Shown piece by piece: positions 1 to 8,346 of a stretch of DNA of 32,860 nt (position 1 is the first letter of the stretch; the number at the start of each line of letters is the position of its first letter). The notes beneath the pieces were generated by a model, which searched no databases, was not told where the DNA came from, and worked only from the letters and a program-made list of their open reading frames with translations. The DNA comes from Oscillospiraceae bacterium (GTDB taxonomy: Bacteria; Bacillota; Clostridia; Oscillospirales; Acutalibacteraceae), in the NCBI GenBank assembly GCA_902792985.1, contig CADBBT010000012.1, forward strand, positions 1 to 32,860, read 5' to 3'. A program made the translations under genes and the position numbers.

Positions 1-20
1 GGAGCCGCCGAAGCGGCTCC
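1..20 (-). terminator. Perfect 8-bp hairpin, possible terminator of the M28 peptidase gene
   Basis: Arms GGAGCCGC (1-8) and GCGGCTCC (13-20) close a CGAA loop. The stem lies 30 bp beyond the stop of the minus-strand peptidase gene. A U tract for that strand would fall before position 1, outside the window, so terminator function cannot be confirmed. There is no T run on the plus-strand side. Confidence 0.4.
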
Positions 21-50
21 GCTGCAAGGAGGGTCATGAAACGGAATAAA

Positions 51-1286
51 TTACTGTTTCGCGCCGTTGTCGAACATTTCAAGCGTCTTGACAGTGACTG
101 CGAAGCAATCGGCAAGACCCTGCTCGTTCATGTTGTCATAGGTGTCACGGCGGGTGTGATAATAGTTCTCAAGCTTGTGGTTCAATCCGGTGATGCCGGT
201 GGCACGGAAGCCGTATTTTGCAAACGCAGCGTCGTCTGTTGCGCCGCCCATCGGGGGAACCATGCCTTTTTTGCAGAAGATGTTCAGCTCTTCGGCTGCT
301 TCAAAGAACAGGTCGCCGACGTCCTTGTCGGTCTTGACGGTGCCGTTGAGGTTGCGGTAGTTGACCATGAGCTGCTTGGGATCATGGATGGTGTCATAGG
401 AGATGATGAACGTCGGAACGTCGTCATATTCGCCCTGGTGTTTCTGTGCCCAGGCCGTTGCGCCGCGCAGGCCGGCTTCTTCGGAACCGGTCAGCAGCAC
501 GCCGATTTCGGTGTTTTCAAGCTCAATGCCTTCGTCTTTCATCATCTTCAAAAGCGCGATGCCCATGTAGCAGCCGGACAGGTTGTCGTTTGCGCCGTCA
601 ACGATGCGCTTTTTGTTCCACATGAAGTACAGACCGATCCAGAACGGAACGAAGATCAGACCCCAGAGTGCGCATTTGCCGATCGCGGAGGAAACCTCCG
701 GGCGGGCAAGGCCGTGTGTGCAGACCTGAATGATGGCAAGGGCAAGATAATAGAACGCGCCGGCAAAGCCGATGATCGCGTGGCCTTCAAAGCCAACACC
801 GCCGAGTGCATAGTTGACGGGCCATTCCCAGGCGGCGTCCACATGGCCGCAGAAGATCATGCGGCGCTTGGTCTCGCCGGTGCATTTTTTGATCGCGGTG
901 ACGTTGTGTCCGGTCTTTTCGGGGAAGAGCTTGTCAACGAACTTGAAATACAGACCAAACTGCAGCACTGCGGTCACAAGGCCGAAGGTGATAAGCGGGA
1001 TGGCGACCACGGGCACAAAGAAGAACAGCGCCACGGAAACGAGCATGCACGTCAGCGTGATGTACAGCCAGCCGTAGAAGGAACCGGGGTTCTCTTTGAA
1101 CGGTTCAATGACAGCGGAATCGCAGCCGCAATCTTTTTTGAGCACGTCCGCCATATATTCGCAGCCCTTGAGCTCGCCTTCGGAGCCGGGGTCACGTTTG
1201 GGGAGATTTTTACAGATGTGGGTGATTTCTTTGACCATGTAGGCCGCAGCCTGGTCTTTTTTGCTGATGAGGGATTGAAGATTCAT
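51..1286 (-). CDS. Membrane-embedded M28-family zinc aminopeptidase
   Basis: The 411-residue protein carries the full di-zinc set of family M28: GHVDA (His148, Asp150), GANDNLSG (Asp234), GSEEAG (Glu269 and Glu270), SYD (Asp298) and YYHTRRD (His377). All expected metal and catalytic residues are present, so it should be an active exo-acting peptidase. It is unusual in having hydrophobic stretches inside the peptidase sequence: two at about 73-112, and two more at about 170-190 and 205-223, between the first metal motif and the Asp234 motif. This suggests a membrane-anchored enzyme. There is no classical N-terminal signal peptide. The start is set by AGGAGG 8-9 nt upstream of the ATG. It is monocistronic and divergent from the patatin operon. 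The substrate is unknown. The family call is firm, the cellular role is not. Confidence 0.87.
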   Translation of the reverse strand: MNLQSLISKKDQAAAYMVKEITHICKNLPKRDPGSEGELKGCEYMADVLKKDCGCDSAVIEPFKENPGSFYGWLYITLTCMLVSVALFFFVPVVAIPLITFGLVTAVLQFGLYFKFVDKLFPEKTGHNVTAIKKCTGETKRRMIFCGHVDAAWEWPVNYALGGVGFEGHAIIGFAGAFYYLALAIIQVCTHGLARPEVSSAIGKCALWGLIFVPFWIGLYFMWNKKRIVDGANDNLSGCYMGIALLKMMKDEGIELENTEIGVLLTGSEEAGLRGATAWAQKHQGEYDDVPTFIISYDTIHDPKQLMVNYRNLNGTVKTDKDVGDLFFEAAEELNIFCKKGMVPPMGGATDDAAFAKYGFRATGITGLNHKLENYYHTRRDTYDNMNEQGLADCFAVTVKTLEMFDNGAKQ

Positions 1287-1317
1287 TTTTGCGTACCTCC
1301 TTAAAAGCTATGTCACA

Positions 1318-1346
1318 ATTTTAACAAATTTGAAATGTATTGTCAA
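1318..1346 (-). promoter_or_regulatory. Sigma-A promoter of the M28 peptidase
   Basis: Read on the minus strand: TTGACA (1341-1346), a 17-nt spacer and TAAAAT (1318-1323), followed by AGGAGG and the start at 1286. The consensus -35 and ideal spacing support it. Confidence 0.65.
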
Positions 1347-1413
1347 GGCGTTTTCGTGACTTTTGCGTGATTTCAAAGTTTGTTCACAGGTGGATCTGCT
1401 GATGAGAATTCTC

Positions 1414-1443
1414 TTGACTTTCCCCTATAAAACGTGATACCAT
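1414..1443 (+). promoter_or_regulatory. Probable promoter of the patatin-tmcAL-GH5-MFS-GH130 operon
   Basis: TTGACT at 1414-1419, then after 18 nt TACCAT at 1438-1443, 31 bp before the start codon. The -10 is weak. It is the best candidate in the divergent gap. Confidence 0.45.
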
Positions 1444-1474
1444 AGAACCAACTGAAACAGAAAGGCGGAGCAAT

Positions 1475-2326
1475 ATGAAAATCGGGATCATTGACGTTGG
1501 CGGCGGGCTGCGCGACATTTACGGCGCGGGCGTATTTGACCGTTTGATGGATGACGGCGTGCAGTTGGATTATTGTCTGGGCGTCTCGGCCGGCAGTGCG
1601 AACATCGCGTCTTACCTTGCCGGTCAGCGCGGGCGCAACTATCGCTTTTACATTGAATATTCCAGCCGCAAAGAATATATCAGCGCCGGGAATTTTGCAA
1701 AAAAAGGCGCCATGCTGGACCTGCATTACATCTACGGCACGCTTTCCAACTCCGACGGTGAAGACCCGCTCGATTATGACGCGCTGATGAACAACCCGGC
1801 GGAGTTCGTCGTGGTCGCAACCGATGCTGACACCGGCGCGATCCGTTATTTTACAAAGGCGGACATTGCACGCGATGATTACCGTGTGCTGATGGCGTCG
1901 TCTGCGCTGCCGGTTGCAACGCGCTTTGAAACAGTCGGAACGTCCACCTTTGCCGACGGCGGCGTAGGTGAACCGATCCCGATCGAGCGCGCGTTTGCCG
2001 ACGGCTGCGACAAAGTGATCCTGCTTTTGACCACGCCCGACGCGCCGATGCAGGCAAAGCGGCGCGATAAAATCGGCTCCGTGGTGCTGCGCCGCAGCAA
2101 TCCTGCGGTCGCCGATCTGCTGCGGGTACGCCATGAGGTCTATAACCATCAGCGTGTGCTCGCGCACAAGCTTGCCGATGAGGGCAAGGTGCTGATCGTT
2201 GCACCCGACAATACCTGCGGGATCAAAACGCTGACGAACGATACCGACGCGCTGCAGCGTCTTTATGAAAAAGGCTATGAGGACGGCGCGAAGATCACCG
2301 CCTATGTGCGTGGAGTGCGCGCATGA
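1475..2326 (+). CDS. Patatin-like phospholipase / acyl hydrolase
   Basis: The 283-residue protein has the three marks of the patatin family. There is a glycine-rich oxyanion loop, DVGGGLRDIYGAG (7-19). The nucleophile elbow is GVSAG with Ser38. The second half of the catalytic dyad is DGG (Asp161). This fold hydrolyses acyl esters of phospholipids or glycolipids, and the length suits the short bacterial RssA/YjjU-like branch. There is no signal peptide or membrane helix, so it is cytoplasmic or membrane-peripheral. A purine-rich ribosome site (AAAGGCGGAG) precedes the ATG. Its last four bases overlap tmcAL (ATGA), so the two are translationally coupled. Its place in front of a glycoceramidase-like hydrolase raises the idea of glycolipid substrates, which is inference only. 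Confidence 0.87.
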   Translation: MKIGIIDVGGGLRDIYGAGVFDRLMDDGVQLDYCLGVSAGSANIASYLAGQRGRNYRFYIEYSSRKEYISAGNFAKKGAMLDLHYIYGTLSNSDGEDPLDYDALMNNPAEFVVVATDADTGAIRYFTKADIARDDYRVLMASSALPVATRFETVGTSTFADGGVGEPIPIERAFADGCDKVILLLTTPDAPMQAKRRDKIGSVVLRRSNPAVADLLRVRHEVYNHQRVLAHKLADEGKVLIVAPDNTCGIKTLTNDTDALQRLYEKGYEDGAKITAYVRGVRA

Positions 2327-3504
2327 AGATCGCCGGCGTCGTCTGTGAATACAACCCCTTCCACAACGGCCATGCCTACCATTTGCGGCAAACGCGAAAA
2401 GCGGGCGCAACGCATATCGTTGCGGTGATGAGCGCCTGCTTTGTGCAGCGCGGCACGGGCGCGTTCTGCGACCCGTTTGCGCGTGCAAGAGCCGCGGTGC
2501 GCTGCGGGGCGGATCTTGTGCTGGAACTCGGCGTGCCGTATGCGTGCGCGAGCGCCGGCGTGTTTGCTTTCGGCGCGATCGAAACGCTTGCCGCCTTCGG
2601 CGTGGATCTGCTGTCCTTCGGTGCGGAAACGCCGGAACTTGCCCTGTTGTGTCAGGCGGCGAATACGCTTTCAAACGAAGCGCTGCAGGCGGAAATCGGC
2701 AAGCTTTGCGCACAGGGGATCGGCTATCCTGCGGCGGCGCAGACTGTGCTGGAAAACGCCCACGGCGCGGCTGTCGCCGATGTGCTTCGAACGCCGAACA
2801 ACACCCTTGCGGTGGAATATATCAAAGCGGCAAATAACTGCGGCGCACCGGTTTCGTTTTTGCCGGTGCAGCGCATCGGCGCCGCCCATGACGCGGCTGC
2901 GCCTTCGGGCAAGATCGTCAGCGCCAAAGCACTGCGTGAGATGCCGGACCGAAACGACATTCTGCCCTTTTTGCCGCCGGCGGCAGCGCAGGAGCTTTTT
3001 TCGCCCGAAACACTGTTTTTTGACGAAGCGTCTTTTGAAACCGCGCTGCTGTGCACACTGCGGCAGCAGTCCGCCATGGATATGGAACGCTGCATCGCCG
3101 ACGACAGCGGTCTCGCCTCGCGTCTGTTTGCCGCGTCAAAAACGGCGACGGATCTGCCTTCGCTGCTTGCGGCGGCGCAGACCAAAAGCGTCACCGCCGC
3201 AAAGGTGCGCCGTGCCGCACTGCACTGTTTTTTGAATCTTGAAAAAGAATGGCAGCGCACGCGCCCGCCGTTTTTGCATGTGCTTGCGGCAAACGACCGC
3301 GGACTCGAACTGCTGCGCAAGGCGTCGCCGACGCTGCCGCTGATCACAAAGCACCGCGAAACCGGTTTGCTTTCCGAAAAGGCACAGGCGTTTTATGCGC
3401 TGCAGTGCCGTGTGACCGATGTATATACTGCGCTTTGCCGCCCGCGGGGGCAGGCAGGGCTGCTGCAGCGGCATTCGATGGATGTGCTGCATGTCGATGC
3501 ATAA
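2323..3504 (+). CDS. tmcAL: tRNA(Met) cytidine acetate ligase TmcAL
   Basis: The 393-residue protein begins with VVCEYNPFHNGHAYHL, the nucleotidyltransferase signature (HNGH, residues 14-17) typical of the YlbM/TmcAL family. TmcAL uses ATP and acetate to form N4-acetylcytidine at the wobble position of elongator tRNA-Met. The conserved FVQRG and LPVQRIG segments are also present, and the length is close to the roughly 400-residue family norm. The start codon lies within the patatin stop (ATGA), and only 15 bp separate its end from the GH5 gene. A housekeeping tRNA modification gene inside a catabolic operon may be incidental. The family call is confident. Activity is inferred from the B. subtilis protein. 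Confidence 0.9.
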   Translation: MKIAGVVCEYNPFHNGHAYHLRQTRKAGATHIVAVMSACFVQRGTGAFCDPFARARAAVRCGADLVLELGVPYACASAGVFAFGAIETLAAFGVDLLSFGAETPELALLCQAANTLSNEALQAEIGKLCAQGIGYPAAAQTVLENAHGAAVADVLRTPNNTLAVEYIKAANNCGAPVSFLPVQRIGAAHDAAAPSGKIVSAKALREMPDRNDILPFLPPAAAQELFSPETLFFDEASFETALLCTLRQQSAMDMERCIADDSGLASRLFAASKTATDLPSLLAAAQTKSVTAAKVRRAALHCFLNLEKEWQRTRPPFLHVLAANDRGLELLRKASPTLPLITKHRETGLLSEKAQAFYALQCRVTDVYTALCRPRGQAGLLQRHSMDVLHVDA

Positions 3505-3519
3505 ACAGGAGGAATCGTT

Positions 3520-4998
3520 ATGGACAGGATCCAAACGCACGAACTGCATTTTACCGATGAACACGGACGACTGCGCTTTTTTAACGGTATGAACATCGAC
3601 GACAAGCAGATCGGCGATGTGTTTCGCTATCCGCTGGACCGCGCGTTTTTTGAAAAATACACGGCGAAGGGCTTCAACCTGATCCGTCTGGCCGTGACAT
3701 GGGCGAATCTGGAGCCGCAAATGGGCGTTTACAGCGAAAGCTATCTGCGCTCGCTCGACGAGATCTTCCGCCTTGCCGAAGAATTCGGCGTCTATATCCT
3801 GCTGGATATGCATCAGGATCTGTACTCCGGCTTTGACGGGGTGGGCGGCGGCGACGGCGCGCCTGCCTGGGCGTGCCTGACCGACGGGAAACAGCCGCGC
3901 GACTACCGCTTTGTTTGGGCGGAGGCGTATTTCTTCGGCCCGTGGGTCCACAACTGTTTTGACCATTTCTGGAACAACGACCCGGTCGACGGTCGGGGGC
4001 TGCAGGATCGCTATGCCGATCTGTGGCAGATGCTCGCGCGGCGCTACGGCGAGAGCAAAGCGCTGTTCGGCTTTGATTTTCTCAACGAGCCTGCACCGGG
4101 ATCGCTGATCAAAAAAACCATCCTTCAGCTTTTGCCGCGTGCGGTGCGTGCTGGACTGCTGAGCAAACAACTGAAACGGCGTGTGCTTCTTGCGGCGCTT
4201 TTACGCAGGGATATGCAAACGGTGCTGGACAATCTTCCCGGCGCGTTCATGGAAGAGGTGACTGCAAAAGTCATTCCTGCGCAGGCGGCCTTTGACAAGG
4301 AATGCTATTGGCCCTTTCTTTGCAAAATGGCTGCCGCTGTGCGCGAGGCGACGCCGAACGGCATCCTGATGATCGAACAGCCTTATCTGTGCAACGGCGG
4401 CGTGCGGCTGTCCGTTCCGCCGATCGAAGTGAACGGCCGGCGCGAGCCTTTGCAGTGTTACGGTCCGCATGCCTATGACTTTACGGTGGATACACCGCTT
4501 TATCAATACGCGAACGCCGACCGTGTGAAAGCCTTTTTCAACGAAATGCGGCGCTCTCAGCTGCGGCTCAATGTTCCGACAATCGTCGGCGAATGGGGCG
4601 GCTGCAGCAACAACAAGGACACCTCCTGGTTCCCGCACGCGAACGAGCTGCTCGATTATTTCGATTCCAACGCGTGGGGCCAGCTTTATTGGGATTACCA
4701 CGGCGACGATCTGGACGCACCGCTGATGGAGATGCTCTCTCGCACGGTTCCCGTGGCGGTGGCGGGCACTTGTGTGCGCTTTTTCCGCAGCGCCGACAAA
4801 ACGGCCTTTACGCTGCGCTACCGTGCCGACGGGAAAAATGAAACGCTGATCTATGCGCACAAGGCGTGTGCAGTTGAAACCGAAGCGCGCGTGCGCACGG
4901 TCAAAACATTTGAAAACGGCGCGTCGCTGCTCGGCATTCAGGCGGATGCGGGCGCGTGCAGCGTTGTGCTGCGCTTTGCGGAAGGAGACGGCGTATGA
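3520..4998 (+). CDS. GH5 endoglycoceramidase-like glycoside hydrolase (cytoplasmic)
   Basis: The 492-residue protein is a family-5 TIM-barrel hydrolase resembling endoglycoceramidases and related beta-glycosidases. Visible motifs are FNGMNIDDK (21-29), NLIRLAVTWANLEP (53-66), LLDMHQDLYS (94-103), DGAPAW, FDFLNEP with the acid/base Glu190, and VGEWGG with the nucleophile Glu358. After the barrel, about residues 395-490 look like a beta-sandwich GH5 C-terminal domain. There is no signal peptide, so it acts in the cytoplasm, unlike secreted endoglycoceramidases. AGGAGG precedes the ATG. The stop overlaps the transporter start (ATGA). Given the linked transporter and phosphorylase, it may cleave an imported beta-linked oligosaccharide or glycolipid headgroup. 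The fold is sure, the substrate open. Confidence 0.86.
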   Translation: MDRIQTHELHFTDEHGRLRFFNGMNIDDKQIGDVFRYPLDRAFFEKYTAKGFNLIRLAVTWANLEPQMGVYSESYLRSLDEIFRLAEEFGVYILLDMHQDLYSGFDGVGGGDGAPAWACLTDGKQPRDYRFVWAEAYFFGPWVHNCFDHFWNNDPVDGRGLQDRYADLWQMLARRYGESKALFGFDFLNEPAPGSLIKKTILQLLPRAVRAGLLSKQLKRRVLLAALLRRDMQTVLDNLPGAFMEEVTAKVIPAQAAFDKECYWPFLCKMAAAVREATPNGILMIEQPYLCNGGVRLSVPPIEVNGRREPLQCYGPHAYDFTVDTPLYQYANADRVKAFFNEMRRSQLRLNVPTIVGEWGGCSNNKDTSWFPHANELLDYFDSNAWGQLYWDYHGDDLDAPLMEMLSRTVPVAVAGTCVRFFRSADKTAFTLRYRADGKNETLIYAHKACAVETEARVRTVKTFENGASLLGIQADAGACSVVLRFAEGDGV

Positions 4999-7154
4999 AT
5001 CTTTTGCAAAAAGGCACGGGACTGTTGAAGGACGTCAAGACCTATTGGAAGACGCCGCCGCAGGGTAAATATATGCCCTTTCGCGAGATCGCCGCGTATT
5101 CCGTGGGCGGCATGGGCGCATATTCCATCTTTACCATGGCGCAGGCGCTGCTGCTTTCCACAACGAACGTCATCATCGGCAACACCATCGGCATCCAGCC
5201 GATGCATATGTATGTGATGTATCTCATCTCGGTCATCACGAACATCCCGCTGACGATGGTGCGCGCAAACATGGTGGACAACGTGCGCTATTCCGGCGGA
5301 AAATACCGGCCGTATCTGCTGCGCACGGGCATCCCGACGGTGCTCATCTCACTCGCGTTCGTATTTACGCCGTATCAGTCGATCGGCTATCTGTGGCGCT
5401 GCGCGCTGATCTTCCTTTATAACTTCGGTCTGCAGTTTTACTATAACTTCTTCTTTGACGCATATGAAAACCTGATCCATGTGCTTTCGCCCGATTCGCA
5501 GGAGCGCACGAACGCCACGGCGGTCAAGAGCATGATCTATTCGTTTTCGCCGACCGTGACGAACTTTGTCACCCCGCTGATCGCGGACAAGGTCGCGAAC
5601 GGCAATATGTATGATCTGCGCGTCTATCAGTGGCTGTATCCGTTCATCGCGATCACCGGCGTGGCCCTCGTCATCCTTGTCTATGCGCGCACCGAGGAAA
5701 AGATCGTTGTGGCCAAGACGCACCCGATGAAGATCCGGTTCACCGACGCGCTGCGCGAAGTTGCGAAAAACAAGTATTTCTGGATCATCTCGCTCGCCGG
5801 CTGGCTCGGCTTTTTGGAAACGTGCACCTATGTGATCTTGCAGTGGCTGTATAACTACGCCCATCTTTGCACCGCCGAGCAGTACTCCTTCATCACGCTC
5901 ATCCGCGGCACGGCCTACGGCTGGGGAATGCTGCTTGCACCGTTTGCGATCAAGCGATGGGGCAAGAAGAAGGTGCTGATCGCAACAAATCTGTTCAATG
6001 TGTTGTTCCTTGCGCTGGTATATCCGCTGATGGGCTCGATCTGGACGGTGCTGCTGTGTATGTATTTCAACTCCATCGCCGACTCCTTCATCGTGGTGCT
6101 CAACCCGGCCATTCAGGCCGATATCCGCGATTATCAGCACTACAAGAGCGGCGAGCGCATCGACGGCATGTTCGGCGCGGTGGCGATGATCGGCTCGTTC
6201 GTAACGATGGCAACCTCCTCTGTGCTGCCGGCGGTCTATGAAAAATACGGCATCTTCGCCGGCAACGGCTATGAGAATATGTATGACATTCTCTATAACA
6301 CCGACACGCTGTTCAAGCTCGTGGGCGTGCTCGTGATCCTTTCCTCTGTGGGCGCTGCGCTGAACACTGTGCCATACTTCTTCTATGATTTTACCGAAAC
6401 GAAGCAAAAGGCGGTCATCCGTGTGCTGCAGCTACGCGCAAATGTGGAAGATTACGGCAACGGCGTGCTTTCCGACGCGGACATGGAGCCGACGCTGGAA
6501 ATGATTGAAAACGCAAAGCAGACGCTGCAACGCGGCAAAACCGACCTTAAAAAAATGAAAGCGGACGGTGCTTCCCGTGCCGAACTGCAGCAGGCAAAGG
6601 CGGACAACGAAGAAATCGAGATCTCCGCCGCGCTGCTCGAAGAGCTTGACCGTTTTGAAACACCGCAGGGCAAAGCACGGCTGGATTGGGCAAACGGTGT
6701 GGTCGAACGCGGGCTTTCCGGCATTTGTTCGGTGACACAGCAGGCGCTGCTTGACGCAAAGGCGCTGCCGAACGGCACCAAAGAGGAGCGCGAAGAACGC
6801 AAGCAGGCGATCGCAGACGCGCGTCTGGCCCTGCGTTCACGCAAAGCGGCAGAAAAATACTTCCCGCAGGGACTGACACAAGTGCAGGAGGACGAGCTGC
6901 ACGCGCTCTATGAAAAAGAGGCGTCGCTGAACGAACAGCGGCGTGCGCTGCTTGCAAACGGAGGCGCAAAAAGCGAACTCAAACAGCTTTCGGCGCAGCA
7001 GAAGGAACTGAACAAACAGATCAAAGCCGCCACGGTGCGGTATCAGCATTTCACCGAAAGCGCAAAAGTATATACCGAAGCGAAAAAATATCTGGCGCAG
7101 GCGGCGTGCTATGAAAAATTCGGCGCGCTGCACAGCCGTATGCAGGAGGACTGA
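4995..7154 (+). CDS. MFS / GPH-like sugar transporter with long C-terminal coiled-coil tail
   Basis: The 719-residue protein has about twelve hydrophobic segments within residues 30-465, in the layout of major-facilitator sugar transporters. The charged central loop with TEEKIV follows the first six. From about 465 to the end runs a hydrophilic, Lys/Glu/Ala/Gln-rich tail of about 255 residues with heptad-like segments, expected in the cytoplasm and not usual for this family. The ATG at 4995 is chosen because it overlaps the GH5 stop as ATGA with GAAGGAG just upstream. A start 39 bp earlier would add an arginine-rich, out-of-character leader. It lies between a GH5 hydrolase and a GH130 phosphorylase, so it probably imports the oligosaccharide they process. 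The exact substrate and the coupling ion are unknown. Confidence 0.82.
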   Translation: MNLLQKGTGLLKDVKTYWKTPPQGKYMPFREIAAYSVGGMGAYSIFTMAQALLLSTTNVIIGNTIGIQPMHMYVMYLISVITNIPLTMVRANMVDNVRYSGGKYRPYLLRTGIPTVLISLAFVFTPYQSIGYLWRCALIFLYNFGLQFYYNFFFDAYENLIHVLSPDSQERTNATAVKSMIYSFSPTVTNFVTPLIADKVANGNMYDLRVYQWLYPFIAITGVALVILVYARTEEKIVVAKTHPMKIRFTDALREVAKNKYFWIISLAGWLGFLETCTYVILQWLYNYAHLCTAEQYSFITLIRGTAYGWGMLLAPFAIKRWGKKKVLIATNLFNVLFLALVYPLMGSIWTVLLCMYFNSIADSFIVVLNPAIQADIRDYQHYKSGERIDGMFGAVAMIGSFVTMATSSVLPAVYEKYGIFAGNGYENMYDILYNTDTLFKLVGVLVILSSVGAALNTVPYFFYDFTETKQKAVIRVLQLRANVEDYGNGVLSDADMEPTLEMIENAKQTLQRGKTDLKKMKADGASRAELQQAKADNEEIEISAALLEELDRFETPQGKARLDWANGVVERGLSGICSVTQQALLDAKALPNGTKEEREERKQAIADARLALRSRKAAEKYFPQGLTQVQEDELHALYEKEASLNEQRRALLANGGAKSELKQLSAQQKELNKQIKAATVRYQHFTESAKVYTEAKKYLAQAACYEKFGALHSRMQED

Positions 7155-7158
7155 TCCC

Positions 7159-8112
7159 ATGGCAACCATCATCGGCGCAAACATTCCCAACCTTCCCTGG
7201 CAGGATAAACCCGCAGGATACGCTTATCCCGTATGGCGTTTTGACGGTAATCCGATCATCACGCGCGACAATCTGCATTTTGCAAACAGCATTTTCAATT
7301 CCGCCGTGGTGCCCTTCGGCGACGGGTTTGCCGGCGTGTTCCGGGTGGATGACCGCACGCGCGATCAGAACATCGTCACCGGCTTCAGCGCCGATGCGAT
7401 CCACTGGACGCTGGACGACACCGTGATCTTCAAGGGCTACGACCCGCGCATCTGCGAGATCGAGGGGCAGTATTATCTGAGCTGGGTCAATCTCACGCCG
7501 CACGGCACCACGATCGGGCTTGCCGTAACGCAGGATTTCAAACACTGGACCCAAAAGGAAGACGCGACCTATCCCGTGGCGCGCAACGGCGTGCTCTTTC
7601 CGCGCAAGGTCGGCGATGAATATCTGATGCTTGTGCGTCCGTGCGACCGCGGACACACGCCCTACGGCGACATCTTTTTGCAGCACAGCCGCGATCTGCA
7701 ATACTGGGGCAAGTATCGCTTTGTGATGGGCCCGGTCAAAAACTGGGAGATGACCAAGGTCGGCGCGGGACCGACGCCGATCGAGACCGATGAGGGCTGG
7801 CTGCTGTTTTATCACGGTGTGATCACAAGCTGCAACGGCTTCACCTACAGCATGGGCGCCGCCATCCTTGACCGCGACGAGCCGTGGAAAGTGCTGCACC
7901 GCGCAGACAGCTTTCTGCTTGCGCCGCACGAGCTTTATGAGACTGTCGGCGATGTGCCGAACGTGGTCTTTCCGTGCGCGGCGCTCGCGGACGCGGCCAC
8001 GGGCAGGATCGCGATCTACTACGGCGCGGCAGATACGTCGGTCGCCCTCGCGTTTACGACTGTGGATGAAACGCTGCGGTACATCCGCGAACACGATCTG
8101 TGCGGCGGCTGA
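7159..8112 (+). CDS. GH130 beta-mannoside phosphorylase
   Basis: The 317-residue protein is a five-bladed propeller enzyme of family GH130. Motifs include PVWRFDGNPII near the N terminus, FNSAVVPFGDGFAGVFR, GYDPRICEIEGQYYLSW (Asp95 is the probable catalytic acid) and GAGPTPIETDEGWLLFYHG. The length fits the subfamily of 4-O-beta-mannosyl-oligosaccharide phosphorylases. Such enzymes split beta-mannosides with phosphate to give mannose 1-phosphate. The start at 7159 is set by AGGAGG at 7144-7149 and lies 4 bp past the transporter stop. A longer start inside the transporter gene would bypass that site. It ends the operon, and the next promoter begins 25 bp later. Mannosidases also occur in GH130, so phosphorolysis is likely but not proven. 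Confidence 0.87.
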   Translation: MATIIGANIPNLPWQDKPAGYAYPVWRFDGNPIITRDNLHFANSIFNSAVVPFGDGFAGVFRVDDRTRDQNIVTGFSADAIHWTLDDTVIFKGYDPRICEIEGQYYLSWVNLTPHGTTIGLAVTQDFKHWTQKEDATYPVARNGVLFPRKVGDEYLMLVRPCDRGHTPYGDIFLQHSRDLQYWGKYRFVMGPVKNWEMTKVGAGPTPIETDEGWLLFYHGVITSCNGFTYSMGAAILDRDEPWKVLHRADSFLLAPHELYETVGDVPNVVFPCAALADAATGRIAIYYGAADTSVALAFTTVDETLRYIREHDLCGG

Positions 8113-8137
8113 CGCGGAACAACTTATGCAAAAATCA

Positions 8138-8166
8138 TTGACAAGCCTTTGAAAATATGGTAAACT
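8138..8166 (+). promoter_or_regulatory. Promoter of the manganese riboswitch-ATPase unit
   Basis: TTGACA (8138-8143), 17 nt, TAAACT (8161-8166), with TGG forming an extended -10. Transcription should start near 8173, just ahead of the aptamer. Confidence 0.7.
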
Positions 8167-8186
8167 ATTTTCAATAAACCCGTTCG

Positions 8187-8280
8187 TTAGAGGGGAGTAG
8201 CTTGGAATTCGCAAATCAACAACCGCCGTTTCGGCTGGTTTGCGAAGCATATTCGATTTATGTGTAAGCGAGACCTTTAA
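8187..8280 (+). promoter_or_regulatory. yybP-ykoY manganese-sensing riboswitch aptamer
   Basis: The stretch GAGGGGAGTAGC near the 5' side and AGCGAGACCTTT at the 3' side match the two conserved strands of the yybP-ykoY (Mn2+) riboswitch. The closing P1 helix pairs 8187-8193 (UUAGAGG) with 8274-8280 (CCUUUAA). Two internal hairpin arms fill the space between. The GACCTTT strand is also the 5' arm of the terminator that follows. Mn2+ binding should therefore hold P1, block the terminator and switch the ATPase gene on. The mechanism is known for this class. The pairing here was read by eye. Confidence 0.88.
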
Positions 8281-8312
8281 CATAGCCGTTTGCGCTATGT
8301 TAAGGGTCTTTT
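8272..8312 (+). terminator. Riboswitch-controlled intrinsic terminator
   Basis: Arm GACCTTTAACATAGC (8272-8286) pairs with GCTATGTTAAGGGTC (8294-8308) with one G-U wobble, followed by TTTT. Its 5' arm overlaps the aptamer P1 strand, the usual layout for a transcriptional ON switch. The ATPase start is 35 bp downstream. Confidence 0.82.
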
Positions 8313-8346
8313 GAAATCATTACAAACAAAGGAAAGGATCGTTCGT

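Noticed and set aside
36-1304. Plus-strand open frame of 422 codons across the M28 gene
   Set aside because: It is antisense to an intact peptidase, has no family motifs or ribosome site, and comes from codon bias.
8290-8346. Earlier in-frame start for the P-type ATPase
   Set aside because: It would lie inside the riboswitch terminator. The ATG at 8347 has a ribosome site and fits the family N terminus.
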